Shown: positions 52,881 to 63,044, numbered from the stretch's first letter. The stretch: DNA of 64,000 nucleotides from Pedobacter roseus (GCF_014395225.1 NZ_CP060723.1:4030001-4094000), one strand, 5' to 3'. Program-made: numbers and translations. The notes: generated by a model from the letters alone, not told the origin.

Positions 52881-53870
52881 ATGAAAGTAGCAGTAGTAGG
52901 TGCAACCGGATTGGTTGGCACTGTCATGTTAAAAGTATTGGAGGAAAGAAATTTCCCTTTAACAGAGTTAATTCCCGTAGCATCAGAAAAGAGCGTTGGT
53001 AAGGAAATTACTTTTAAGGGTAAGAAGTTCCCAATTGTTAGCATGGATACTGCAATCAGCATGAAGCCAGATATCGCTTTGTTTTCGGCTGGTGGAAATA
53101 CTTCATTAGAGCACGCGCCACGTTTTAAAGAGGCTGGAACAACGGTTATCGATAACTCTTCTGCCTGGAGAATGGATCCTGCAATTAAATTAATTGTACC
53201 GGAAGTTAATGCACACGAACTTTCTATCGATAACAAAATTATTGCTAACCCAAACTGTTCTACCATCCAGATGGTGGTGGTATTAAAGCCTCTACACGAT
53301 AAATACAAAATTAAACGTGTGGTGGTTTCTACCTACCAATCGGTTACCGGTACAGGTGTTAAAGCGGTTGAGCAGTTAATGAATGAGCGTAAAGGTATTG
53401 ATGGCCCGAAAGCTTATCCTTATGAAATCGATTTAAATGTTCTTCCTCATATTGATGTTTTCTTGGAAAACGGATATACCAAAGAAGAAATGAAAATGGT
53501 TAAGGAAACGAACAAAATCATGAGCGATGATAGCATTAAAGTTACCGCTACAACGGTTCGTATTCCGGTAATGGGTGGTCACTCAGAATCGGTAAATATC
53601 GAGTTTGAAAATGATTTCGATTTAGCCGAAGTGCGTAGTATTTTAGAAAAATCGCCTGGTATAATTGTTGTTGACGATGTGGCTAACTTAAAATACCCAA
53701 TGCCGAAAGATGCACACGAAAAAGATGAAGTTTTTGTAGGCCGTATCCGTAGGGATGAGTCGGCTCCTAAAGCCCTTAACCTTTGGATTGTTGCCGATAA
53801 CTTACGTAAAGGTGCAGCAACCAATGCAGTTCAGATTGCCGAATATCTGATTCAGAAAGAATTGGTTTAA
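52881..53870 (+). CDS. asd: Aspartate-semialdehyde dehydrogenase
   Basis: Reduces aspartyl phosphate to aspartate semialdehyde with NADPH, the branch point to lysine/diaminopimelate, threonine and methionine. The 329-residue protein has the NADP motif VVGATGLVG (5-13) and SAGGNTS (about 70-76). The catalytic cysteine is in ANPNCSTIQMV (about 122-132), and the substrate-binding region is VRIPVMGGHSESVNIEF (about 228-244), including the catalytic histidine. It is followed by a strong terminator, so the gene is probably monocistronic. Confidence 0.96.
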   Translation: MKVAVVGATGLVGTVMLKVLEERNFPLTELIPVASEKSVGKEITFKGKKFPIVSMDTAISMKPDIALFSAGGNTSLEHAPRFKEAGTTVIDNSSAWRMDPAIKLIVPEVNAHELSIDNKIIANPNCSTIQMVVVLKPLHDKYKIKRVVVSTYQSVTGTGVKAVEQLMNERKGIDGPKAYPYEIDLNVLPHIDVFLENGYTKEEMKMVKETNKIMSDDSIKVTATTVRIPVMGGHSESVNIEFENDFDLAEVRSILEKSPGIIVVDDVANLKYPMPKDAHEKDEVFVGRIRRDESAPKALNLWIVADNLRKGAATNAVQIAEYLIQKELV

Positions 53871-53882
53871 TCAATAAAACTC

Positions 53883-53920
53883 AAAAGCCTCCCGATGTAA
53901 AATCGGGAGGCTTTTTTTTT
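53883..53920 (+). terminator. Rho-independent terminator after asd
   Basis: A 14-bp stem (AAAAGCCTCCCGAT / ATCGGGAGGCTTTT, 5-nt loop) ends in nine T. One of the clearest terminators in the window. Confidence 0.93.
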
Positions 53921-53931
53921 GCGTTCCAACA

Positions 53932-54534
53932 ATGAAACATATTCCCATTGCGCTTATATATTCCAGATTACTTATCGGTTTTGGAATCATCCTGTTAAGC
54001 GTTTTCCATGTTAGCAATTATTCTTTTTTAGCCATCACCTTATTATCCATTGGTTTGTTAACCGATGTTTTTGATGGCATTATTGCCCGTAAGCTCAATA
54101 TCTCTTCCGAAAAGTTAAGGCGGCTTGATTCCGGAATCGATCAGGTATTTTTTATCTCGGTGGCAGTTGCCACTTATATCCAATGTCCTGATTTCTTTAA
54201 AACCAACCTGGTCAAATTAATTGTCCTTGGTGCTTTTGAAGCTTCAACTTATGCTTTAAGTTATATCAAATTCAAAAAAGAAATTGCCACACATTCAATT
54301 GGTGCTAAAATCTGGACGCTGACAATATTTGCTACTTTAGTCGAAATTATGGTGCATTGCGAATCGGTGGTGCTCTTTGAAATTTGTTTTTGGCTCTGCA
54401 TGGCCACCCGCTTGGAAATACTCGCCATTGTTTTTACCCTCAAAAAATGGACAAATGACGTACCCACTATTTATCATGCAATAAAACTGAGGCAGGGAAA
54501 GGAAATTAAGCGTAATAAGTTATTCAACGGGTAA
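53932..54534 (+). CDS. CDP-alcohol phosphatidyltransferase family membrane protein
   Basis: Integral membrane enzyme of 200 residues with about six helices. It carries the CDP-OH-P active-site motif DVFDGIIAR (45-53) with later Asp66 and Asp70 in LDSGID. The four metal-binding aspartates are all present, but the conserved glycine expected nine residues after Arg53 is Leu62. The acceptor alcohol (glycerol phosphate, inositol, serine or other) cannot be told. It starts 11 bases beyond the asd terminator. Confidence 0.82.
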   Translation: MKHIPIALIYSRLLIGFGIILLSVFHVSNYSFLAITLLSIGLLTDVFDGIIARKLNISSEKLRRLDSGIDQVFFISVAVATYIQCPDFFKTNLVKLIVLGAFEASTYALSYIKFKKEIATHSIGAKIWTLTIFATLVEIMVHCESVVLFEICFWLCMATRLEILAIVFTLKKWTNDVPTIYHAIKLRQGKEIKRNKLFNG

Positions 54535-54555
54535 GCTACATTCTTATAATTATGC

Positions 54556-54632
54556 AATTTAGCGATCGCAATCACTAAATTATATATAAAAAAGAGATCG
54601 TAATCACTAAATTATATATAATTTAGTGATTA
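54556..54632. promoter_or_regulatory. Paired palindromic operator-like sites upstream of the AAA/DUF4143 gene
   Basis: An imperfect palindrome (54556-54581, arms AATTTAGCGATCG and CAATCACTAAATT) and a perfect 32-base palindrome (54601-54632, half TAATCACTAAATTATA) share the half-site ATCACTAAAT. A 25-base direct repeat starting GATCG(C/T)AATCACTAAAT begins at 54564 and 54596. The perfect palindrome overlaps the -33 region of the predicted promoter, so a repressor site is likely. Confidence 0.65.
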
Positions 54633-54646
54633 GCACAGAATTTTGC

Positions 54647-54654
54647 TATATTTG
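54647..54654 (+). promoter_or_regulatory. Predicted -7 element for the AAA/DUF4143 gene
   Basis: TATATTTG matches TAnnTTTG 20 bases before the ATG at 54675. A TTTA at 54622-54625 within the palindrome could be the -33 box at 21-base spacing. Confidence 0.55.
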
Positions 54655-54674
54655 AGAGAAGTAAAATTTGTAAG

Positions 54675-55799
54675 ATGATTATAAGAAATCTGCAGAATCA
54701 CATCGAATCGAAATTTTTTAAACAAAAAGCCATTATTGTTACCGGTGCAAGGCAAGTGGGTAAAACCACTATGTTAAAGCAACTCGTAAAAAAAACAGAA
54801 TTGTCCTTTGTTTTCCTAAACTGTGACGAAGCTAATGTACGCACCACATTAACCGACATCAGTATTGAGCGGTTAAAATCAATTATCGGTGTTAACAAAA
54901 TCATTTTCATCGATGAAGCACAACGTGTTACCAATATTGGCTTAACGTTAAAACTGATCGTCGATAATTTTACTGATGTCCAGTTACTGGTTACAGGTTC
55001 CTCATCATTAGATCTGGCCGTTGGCATCAAAGAATCATTAACGGGAAGAAAATTCGAATATCACCTCTTCCCTTTTTCTGTTGCAGAACTTATTGAAGAC
55101 ACTAATGTGCTTATTGAAGAACAGGCTTTAGAAAAAAGGTTAATTTATGGTACTTATCCTGATGCGATCAATTATCCGGGTGAAGAAAAAGAGCTGTTAT
55201 TAAATTTGGCCAACAGTTATCTTTTTAAGGATATTTTATCCCTGACTGGCATCCGAAAACCTTTACAGCTCGAAAAATTGGTACAGGCATTAGCACTACA
55301 GATTGGTAACGAAGTTTCTTATACTGAACTTGGCCAAATGATTGAGGCCGATAAACTTACTGTTGAGCGTTACATCGATTTATTAGAACAATGTTTCGTT
55401 GTATTTAGGCTAGGTGCTTACAGCAGTAACCTGCGGAACGAAATTAAAAAGAGTAAAAAGATATACTTCTATGATACAGGAATTCGCAACGCGGTAATCG
55501 AAAATTTTAGTATGCTCGGCTTACGACAGGATGCTGGTCAGTTATTCGAAAATTACATCGTATCTGAATACATAAAGGCCAGTAATAATAAAAGAAAGCA
55601 TGCAAAATATTATTTTTGGCGCAGTTTTCAGCAACAGGAAATTGATTTAATAGAAGAAGTTGATGGAAAAGTAAATGCCATAGAGATCAAGTGGAACGCG
55701 AATAAAAAAGTAAAGTTTCCCTCAACATTTTTAGATGCATACCCCACCAACGAAACATACGTTATAAATAAAGCTAACTATACCAGTTTCCTGATGTAA
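54675..55799 (+). CDS. AAA ATPase with DUF4143 domain
   Basis: The 374-residue protein has Walker A GARQVGKTTM (20-29), Walker B IIFIDEAQRV (about 75-84) and sensor-like LLVTGSSSLDL (about 98-108) of the AAA_14 domain. The DUF4143 domain (about 190-340) has IGNEVSYTELGQMIEADKLT, YIDLLEQCFVVFRLGAY and the nuclease-like IDLIEEVDGKVNAIEIKW near the C-terminus, which recalls a PD-(D/E)XK fold. The family is patchily distributed in bacteria and its function is unresolved; a defence or toxin-antitoxin-like role is often supposed. The upstream palindromes suggest tight repression. Confidence 0.85.
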   Translation: MIIRNLQNHIESKFFKQKAIIVTGARQVGKTTMLKQLVKKTELSFVFLNCDEANVRTTLTDISIERLKSIIGVNKIIFIDEAQRVTNIGLTLKLIVDNFTDVQLLVTGSSSLDLAVGIKESLTGRKFEYHLFPFSVAELIEDTNVLIEEQALEKRLIYGTYPDAINYPGEEKELLLNLANSYLFKDILSLTGIRKPLQLEKLVQALALQIGNEVSYTELGQMIEADKLTVERYIDLLEQCFVVFRLGAYSSNLRNEIKKSKKIYFYDTGIRNAVIENFSMLGLRQDAGQLFENYIVSEYIKASNNKRKHAKYYFWRSFQQQEIDLIEEVDGKVNAIEIKWNANKKVKFPSTFLDAYPTNETYVINKANYTSFLM

Positions 55800-55819
55800 A
55801 ATAATCGCCCGCAAAAAAA

Positions 55820-57226
55820 ATGAAATTTTTCAAAATATTGTCCCTATCGCTGTGCTTAACAATTGCAGCAAATGCCCAAAACAGGATCCTAAACATCGAA
55901 AAAGCCTTTGATAATTTATTAAACGACGAACAGGCAAAACATGCCCTAGTATCTCTTTGCGTTTTGGATGCCAATACCGGTAAAACGCTATATGCTAAAA
56001 ATGAGCAGATCGGTTTAGCTACCGCTTCAACACTAAAAACCATTACGGCTGCAACAGCCTTTAGTATTTTAGGGAAAGATTTTCAGTTTCAGACTACTTT
56101 GGCCTATACCGGAACAATTACTACAGATGGAACATTAAAAGGTAACCTGATCATTATCGGTAGCGGCGACCCAACTTTAGGTTCGTGGCGTTATCAAAAC
56201 AAAGAAAGTGCCGTTTTAACCACTTGGGTTACGGCCATAAAAGCCGCAGGCATAAAAAAAATAGAAGGTTCTGTAATTGGTGATGACCGTATTTTTGGCA
56301 CACAAACCACACCTGAAGGCTGGGTTTGGCAGGATATCGGCAATTATTATGGTGCTGGTACTTCGGGTTTAGCCTGGCGCGAAAATCAGTTCGATATCCA
56401 TTTAAAGCCAGGGAGCAGTACAGCAGATGAAGTGAAAATTGTGAAAACAGTTCCGGCTACGCCTTATGTGCAGTTGGTTAATGAACTCAAAACCGGTGCA
56501 TCTGGTACGGGCGATAGAAGTTATGCTTTCCTTCCACCTTACAGTAATGTTGCTTACCTCCGCGGAAGCTGGGGAATGGGCATTGCCAAAACAGGCATTT
56601 CGGTTGCCCTCCCCGACCCTGCTTTTGATTGTGCTTACCGTTTACAGGATACTTTGAAGAGATTGGGGATTTCGACCGGTCAGCAGGCCACTACAGCAAG
56701 GTTAATGACCTTAAACAATCAGGTCATTCCTTCAGTTACACAAAAAATAAGCACCATTAGTTCGCCAAGTTTAAGCGAGATGACCTATTGGTTTTTAAAG
56801 AAAAGCATCAATTTATATGGCGAATCACTTTTAAAAACAATTGCGATAAAATCGGGGAAAGCAGGTACAACAAGTAAAGGTGCTGAAACTGAAATCAACT
56901 TTTGGGCTGATAAAGGAATTGATAGAACAGCATTGAATATTATCGACGGCAGCGGACTTTCTCCAGGCGACCGAATTACAACCTCGGCAATGGCAAATGT
57001 TCTTTTTCAGATTCAGAAAGAAAACTGGTTCACTGATTATTATAAAGCACTGCCTGAATACAATGGAATGAAAATTAAAAGTGGAACCATAAACGATGTT
57101 TCTGCCTTTTCAGGTTACCATACGGATGCTGCTGGTAACAAATATGTGGTGGTGATCAATATTAATAATTATAGCGGAAACAGTATTAACAAAAAGTTGT
57201 TTAAGGTATTAGACGAATTAAAATAA
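55820..57226 (+). CDS. dacB: D-alanyl-D-alanine carboxypeptidase/endopeptidase (PBP4, class C)
   Basis: Periplasmic peptidoglycan-trimming enzyme of 468 residues with signal peptide (1-19, ANAQ). Active-site motifs are SxxK as S70-TLK73, SxN as SIN in FLKKSINLYGESLL (about 330) and KSG in MKIKSGTINDVSAFSGY (about 418) in place of the usual KTG, which is allowed in this family. The long insertion between the first two motifs is typical of PBP4. It starts 20 bases after the DUF4143 gene with no terminator between, so it may be co-transcribed. Confidence 0.93.
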   Translation: MKFFKILSLSLCLTIAANAQNRILNIEKAFDNLLNDEQAKHALVSLCVLDANTGKTLYAKNEQIGLATASTLKTITAATAFSILGKDFQFQTTLAYTGTITTDGTLKGNLIIIGSGDPTLGSWRYQNKESAVLTTWVTAIKAAGIKKIEGSVIGDDRIFGTQTTPEGWVWQDIGNYYGAGTSGLAWRENQFDIHLKPGSSTADEVKIVKTVPATPYVQLVNELKTGASGTGDRSYAFLPPYSNVAYLRGSWGMGIAKTGISVALPDPAFDCAYRLQDTLKRLGISTGQQATTARLMTLNNQVIPSVTQKISTISSPSLSEMTYWFLKKSINLYGESLLKTIAIKSGKAGTTSKGAETEINFWADKGIDRTALNIIDGSGLSPGDRITTSAMANVLFQIQKENWFTDYYKALPEYNGMKIKSGTINDVSAFSGYHTDAAGNKYVVVININNYSGNSINKKLFKVLDELK

Positions 57227-57244
57227 AACATCCCTATAAATAAT

Positions 57245-57604
57245 ATGGCGCTTTTTGTAAAAAACCTTCAAGCCGTTGACGGACTGATTTCGAACCTATA
57301 TAAAGGTATTTCAGCAGATGAAATGACTAAAAAAGTTACCGAAGTGATGGAACAACAAGGATATCAGGTGACTAACGATCAATTTGGCAATTTAATATTA
57401 GAAAAAGGCAGCCGTATAAAACGACTTTTACTTGGTGCTTTTGTAATTTATTTTAAATTTAGCGTAACAATGGCTCCAGGCGTTAACAACGAACTTACAA
57501 TCAACATTTTTCAGCAATCAAGCGGCATGTCTGGCGGTTTAATTGGCATGAACCAGATCAAAACGGAACTTGCCAGGTTAAACTTTTTGTTTTCGAATAT
57601 TTAG
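57245..57604 (+). CDS. Conserved-looking hypothetical protein, 119 residues
   Basis: Unrecognised. The N-terminal half is helical (VKNLQAVDGLISNLYKGISA; DEMTKKVTEVMEQQGYQV). The middle has a basic patch then a short hydrophobic segment (IKRLLLGAFVIYFKFSVTM, about 58-76), and the end is polar. The pattern resembles small cytoplasmic proteins with a lipid-facing strand pair more than a true membrane protein. It begins 18 bases after dacB in the same direction, so it is probably the last gene of that transcript. Confidence 0.65.
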   Translation: MALFVKNLQAVDGLISNLYKGISADEMTKKVTEVMEQQGYQVTNDQFGNLILEKGSRIKRLLLGAFVIYFKFSVTMAPGVNNELTINIFQQSSGMSGGLIGMNQIKTELARLNFLFSNI

Positions 57605-57630
57605 GAAGTATTTAAAAATAATCCCATTCC

Positions 57631-57720
57631 GTGGTCTGTGTCCTCACAGAACACTCGTAAAATTAGTTATCACTTCCTACAATATCATATTCATAGATGG
57701 TCTGTGCGGACACAGACCAT
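57631..57720. repeat. Double hairpin repeat, family E (GGTCTGTG)
   Basis: Two related hairpins: an imperfect one at 57631-57654 (GTGGTCTGTGTCCTCACAGA, then ACAC) and a perfect 10-bp stem at 57697-57720 (ATGGTCTGTG, loop CGGA, CACAGACCAT). It lies between the hypothetical gene and repeat C copy 2. Confidence 0.65.
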
Positions 57721-57742
57721 GGATAAGGAGTCCTATAGAAAA

Positions 57743-57867
57743 GTCGTCATTTCGAGCGGACCCGATAGCTATTGGGTGCAACGCAGTCGAGAATCCGAAG
57801 GCTCTGCGAGGCAAAATCTGTCTCCATAGATCTCTCCATTCCGCTGCGCTTCAGTCGAGATGACGAC
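57743..57867. repeat. Palindromic dispersed element, family C, copy 2
   Basis: Starts GTCGTCATTTCGAGCGGACC, contains CCCGATAGCTATTGGG and AGATCTCTCCATTCCGCTGC, and ends CAGTCGAGATGACGAC. It ends five bases before the stop codon of the leftward transporter gene. Confidence 0.82.
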
Positions 57868-57871
57868 CTGT

Positions 57872-59002
57872 TCAAATATCAATGTAATTATCGTTCAAAC
57901 AATTTCTCCTGAATACCAACCAAGCCACAATAACGTTTAGTGGAATTAGCATTAAGCCTAAGCCAAACATGATAAACACATAAAAGAGGAAAAACAGACA
58001 AAAAACACCTATCAAAAATCCTTTAACCTGAATCTCATTCAGCAGAAGCAAATTTCTAAATAAAAGGATAGCGGAAAAAGCAAATGCGACTAATTCGAGT
58101 GAAATTAATGAGCCAAAACGCGTAGTCATCCAACATATTTCGGGCAATAATAAAATAAGATAGTTTAAACAGAAGCCAAAAAATACTTTTGCCCTTGAGA
58201 ATGGAAAATTTGGCAAAAAGGACAAATAACGATCATTGAAAATTTTCTCCTGATAAATGAGCACAACATGGGCCACAACAATGCAGGAGGTAATGAGCAT
58301 GAGTAACCTGAAATTATCTTCCAAATCAGAAAAAAGCACAAAAACACTTGAAATCAATACCCACGAAAGCATTTTGGTTAATAAATAGGCCAGTTTGGAT
58401 TGGTTAAAAACCTGAAAGCTATACAATAAAAACACAGGTTTACTCCATTTCCGGCTTACTCTGATTAGCCAGTTGGGTTTACTGCTTTCAATTAAACGAT
58501 TACTTTCTTTTAGAATGATATAAGCACCTGCAATAATCAGCAGCAGCTGAAAGAATAAAATTCCAATAGAAATAAGATAAAAACCAAATACGATCCCAAT
58601 CACTACGGCATACAAAGTATAACACCATACCGGAATAAATATATAAGCCAACACTACACACCAGCTATAAAACTGTTGTTTTTTTGAGGATGAGGTAAAA
58701 CTGTAGTATAAAAACTCCTGTTGAGGTAGAAAAAGCTGGTTGAGTAGATATTTTAAGCATTTATAGGTATATAATGCGCTTGCGATAAGATAAAAGGCCA
58801 TAATTAACGGATTGCTCACCAAACTGATGGTAAAGAAAAACTGCCAAAAATCAATCTGATCAGGCATAACCGTACCTAATGTATTGATGAACAAACAATA
58901 ACTGATCAACATCACAAAAACGAATAGCAGCATGCCCGCATGGGTCCGGTAAAACCCATCTACAAATATTTTTCTTAAAGCAATGTTCGAAAGCGGAAGC
59001 AT
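57872..59002 (-). CDS. Polytopic membrane protein, permease of an ABC transporter
   Basis: The 376-residue protein has about 10 hydrophobic segments (for example MLLFVFVMLISYCLFINTLG at 19-38, and FLIGVFCLFFLFYVFIMFGL near the C-terminus). I recognise no named family. Its start codon overlaps the end of the ABC ATPase gene (both at 59002), so it is almost certainly the membrane partner of that ATPase. Substrate unknown. The family appears specific to Bacteroidota (inference). Confidence 0.78.
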   Translation of the reverse strand: MLPLSNIALRKIFVDGFYRTHAGMLLFVFVMLISYCLFINTLGTVMPDQIDFWQFFFTISLVSNPLIMAFYLIASALYTYKCLKYLLNQLFLPQQEFLYYSFTSSSKKQQFYSWCVVLAYIFIPVWCYTLYAVVIGIVFGFYLISIGILFFQLLLIIAGAYIILKESNRLIESSKPNWLIRVSRKWSKPVFLLYSFQVFNQSKLAYLLTKMLSWVLISSVFVLFSDLEDNFRLLMLITSCIVVAHVVLIYQEKIFNDRYLSFLPNFPFSRAKVFFGFCLNYLILLLPEICWMTTRFGSLISLELVAFAFSAILLFRNLLLLNEIQVKGFLIGVFCLFFLFYVFIMFGLGLMLIPLNVIVAWLVFRRNCLNDNYIDI

Positions 59003-59634
59003 TAAAAGTTCAGGGTTAATTTTTTATCTTCGATATTAATCTGTTTAAGTCCGGGCAATTTTAATTCATCCAATGACTGGTGTGAGGATAAAAGAAAACT
59101 GATCCCTTCTTCTTTATGTTTTTTGTTGATCCAACGATACAACACCTCTAGAGATTCGGCATCGATGGTATTTAAAGGTTCATCCAATAAGATCAATTTG
59201 GGTTTGCCCAAAAAAGCCAGCACCAGCGAAAGTTTTTTAAGCATACCACTGGAATAAGAACCCAATGGATTATAAATGTAATCTTGCATTCCGATTTCAG
59301 CAAGTAATGCCTCCGCCTGTCCCGAACTTGCACCTTTAGCTTTCGCAAAAAGACCGATCATCTCCGCTCCGCTTAAAAATTCGGGAAATAATGGTTCGGT
59401 AGCGGCAAAATTGACCAGTTTTCTGTAGGCTACACCATGATTCTTCAGATAAACCGTTCCTATTGCGATATCACCCTTAAAAGACAATATCCCTGCAATC
59501 GCTTTCAATAAGGTACTTTTTCCTGTACCATTGCTTCCTTTTATCCAAAAAATGCCTTCAGGAAGCTTAATATTATCTATCTTTAAAACGAGATGATCGA
59601 AGTAAGATTTTTCAAATTGATTGAAGTGCAGCAT
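59002..59634 (-). CDS. ABC transporter ATP-binding protein, short form
   Basis: The 210-residue ATPase has Walker A IKGSNGTGKSTLLK (32-45), the signature SYSSGMLKKLSL (about 123-134) as a variant of LSGGQ, Walker B LILLDEP (about 145-151) and the switch histidine in LLSSHQS (about 181-187). The length and variant signature resemble CcmA-like single-domain ATPases. It overlaps the downstream permease gene by one base, forming a two-gene unit. It is divergent from the GNAT gene. Confidence 0.9.
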   Translation of the reverse strand: MLHFNQFEKSYFDHLVLKIDNIKLPEGIFWIKGSNGTGKSTLLKAIAGILSFKGDIAIGTVYLKNHGVAYRKLVNFAATEPLFPEFLSGAEMIGLFAKAKGASSGQAEALLAEIGMQDYIYNPLGSYSSGMLKKLSLVLAFLGKPKLILLDEPLNTIDAESLEVLYRWINKKHKEEGISFLLSSHQSLDELKLPGLKQINIEDKKLTLNF

Positions 59635-59709
59635 AAAACCATTTTATTTCTGACTTTATTTTTGTTGGAAAGTTACAACCGGACTTCATCTTGGTAAAAT
59701 CCTACATCA

Positions 59710-60219
59710 ATGCAACTAACTTTACGTCCTTACCAGCCCAGCGATGTTGAAAGTTTGGTTAAATACGCCAATAATTTCAATATTTCTAAATACCTGACCA
59801 ATAAATTCCCATTTCTTTACGAAAAAAAAGATGGGGAAGCTTTTATTCAACTGGCTTTAAGTCATGATCCCTTACAAATCAAAGCCATTGTATTAAATGG
59901 TGAAGTAATCGGATCGATAGGTGTGCATCAACTGTCCGATATTTATAGTAAAAGTGCAGAAATGGGTTACTGGATTGCTGAAGATTTTTGGGGAAGAGGA
60001 ATTGTTCCGCTTGCCATAAAAGAAATGCTTCAATATGGTTTCACTACCTTCGATATTGATAGAATTTTTGCACGGACAACACATACGAACCTGGCTTCGC
60101 AGCAGGTTTTAAAGAAATCGGGCTTTATTTTCGAAGCGGAATTAAAGGGTACCATTTTTAAAAATGACGAATATTTTGATGAGCTGATTTTTGGATTTAG
60201 AAAAAATCAACTCCGCTAG
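59710..60219 (+). CDS. GNAT-family N-acetyltransferase (RimJ/RimL-like)
   Basis: The 169-residue acetyl-CoA-dependent transferase begins MQLTLRPYQPSDVESLVKYA, typical of the RimJ/RimL group. IGSIGVHQLSDIYSKSAEMG is the core strand, and YWIAEDFWGRGIVPLAIKEM is the acetyl-CoA-binding R/QxxGxG/A region. FDIDRIFARTTHTNLASQQV and LKKSGF follow. The target may be a protein N-terminus, a small molecule or an antibiotic, and sequence does not tell. A -7-like TATTTTTG lies at 59657-59664. Confidence 0.9.
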   Translation: MQLTLRPYQPSDVESLVKYANNFNISKYLTNKFPFLYEKKDGEAFIQLALSHDPLQIKAIVLNGEVIGSIGVHQLSDIYSKSAEMGYWIAEDFWGRGIVPLAIKEMLQYGFTTFDIDRIFARTTHTNLASQQVLKKSGFIFEAELKGTIFKNDEYFDELIFGFRKNQLR

Positions 60220-60291
60220 CTGCAACATTAAATTTTTTGTTAAACCCGAAGCTTATTGCGTAAATTCGTGCAAACCAAAAACAACAAAGCA

Positions 60292-61140
60292 ATGAAATTA
60301 TCGATCAAATCAATAGTGCTGTTTGTAGCACTTTTGGGTGCAGCAGATTTTGCTAATGCCCAGGAAGCCAAATTCCCACAACCGAGTAGTGGTCAAACCA
60401 TCATCCAGGATTTTGGATTGGGAAAAATAACTTTAACTTATTCCCGTCCGAATGTTAAAGGCCGTAAAATTTTTGGCGGTATGGAACCTTTAGGCGTTGT
60501 TTGGCGTAACGGTGCAAATGCAGCCACACGCGTTAAATTTACCGATGCGGTTAAAATTGAAGGGAAAGATTTACCTGCTGGCGAATATGGCCTGTTCAGT
60601 ATTTCGGGTAAAAACGAATGGACCGTTATTTTTAATAAAATTGCCGATCAATGGGGTGCTTACGAGTATAAAGAAAGTGATGATGTGTTGCGCGTGAAAG
60701 TAAAAACAACAACTTTAAAGGATAAAGTAGAAACTTTAACCATGCAATTTTCGGCAGTTAGCGAAACTTCTGCAACTTTAAATATGATGTGGGAGAATAG
60801 TGCCTATGCCATCAATATCACTACTTCTATTGATGAAAAAGTAATGGCCAATATCGCCGAAGCAATGAAGGGTGAAAAGAAACCATATTTTGCTGCTGCA
60901 CAATATTATTTGCAAAACGGGAAAGATTTGAAACAAGCTTTAGCATGGATGACCGAAGCAGAAAAGTCAGATCCAAAAGCACCCTGGTTTAAATTGTGGA
61001 AAGGCCGTATCCAATTAAAAATGGGAGATAAAGCAGCCGCCGCCACTACTGCACAACAAGGTATCGACGTTGCAAAAGCACAAAAGGTTGATGAATATGT
61101 ACGCCTCAATTCTGAACTTTTGGCTGAAGCTAAAAAATAA
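60292..61140 (+). CDS. DUF2911 secreted protein
   Basis: The 282-residue protein has a signal peptide (1-23, FANAQ). The DUF2911 domain (about 28-165) includes KITLTYSRPNVKGRKIFGGM, WRNGANAATRVKFTDAV and LPAGEYGLFSI. A helical C-terminal part (about 190-280) is TPR-like: YFAAAQYYLQNGKDLKQALA, WMTEAEKSDPKAPWFKLWKG and MGDKAAAATTAQQGIDVAKA. Function unknown; common in Bacteroidota. An upstream in-frame TTG (60256) adds 12 residues but spoils the signal peptide, so I use ATG 60292. Confidence 0.85.
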   Translation: MKLSIKSIVLFVALLGAADFANAQEAKFPQPSSGQTIIQDFGLGKITLTYSRPNVKGRKIFGGMEPLGVVWRNGANAATRVKFTDAVKIEGKDLPAGEYGLFSISGKNEWTVIFNKIADQWGAYEYKESDDVLRVKVKTTTLKDKVETLTMQFSAVSETSATLNMMWENSAYAINITTSIDEKVMANIAEAMKGEKKPYFAAAQYYLQNGKDLKQALAWMTEAEKSDPKAPWFKLWKGRIQLKMGDKAAAATTAQQGIDVAKAQKVDEYVRLNSELLAEAKK

Positions 61141-61160
61141 GGAGATAATTACCCAGTGGT

Positions 61161-61280
61161 GTCGTCATTTCGAGCGGACCCGATAGCTATCGGGTGCAGC
61201 TAAGTCGAGAAATCTGTCTCGAGATAGATCTCTCCGCTTCACTGCGTTTCATCCGATAGCTTTCGGATCGAGATGACGGC
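61161..61280. repeat. Palindromic dispersed element, family C, copy 3
   Basis: Starts GTCGTCATTTCGAGCGGACC with an intact inner hairpin CCCGATAGCTATCGGG, then GTCGAGAAATCTGTC and AGATCTCTCCGCTTC. A second inner hairpin ATCCGATAGCTTTCGGAT lies near the end, before CGAGATGACGGC. Lies just after the DUF2911 gene. Confidence 0.82.
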
Positions 61281-62937
<1,657 letters not shown>

Positions 62938-63000
62938 TTTATAATATTGGGTTTAAACCCCAATGCTATAGTGTTAACAAGTTGAAAAACTAATTTGCGA

Positions 63001-63035
63001 AACATCCGGAGATTTTAAATCTTCGGATGTTTTTA
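63001..63035 (+). terminator. Terminator after eno
   Basis: A 15-bp stem with one G-T pair (AACATCCGGAGATTT / AAATCTTCGGATGTT) is followed by T-rich sequence, 64 bases beyond the eno stop codon. Confidence 0.82.
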
Positions 63036-63044
63036 TTTTAATAC

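Noticed and set aside
57638-57829. 63-codon ORF across repeats E and C
   Set aside because: It is translated from palindromic repeat DNA, has no homologous feature and is not shared by the other family C copies.
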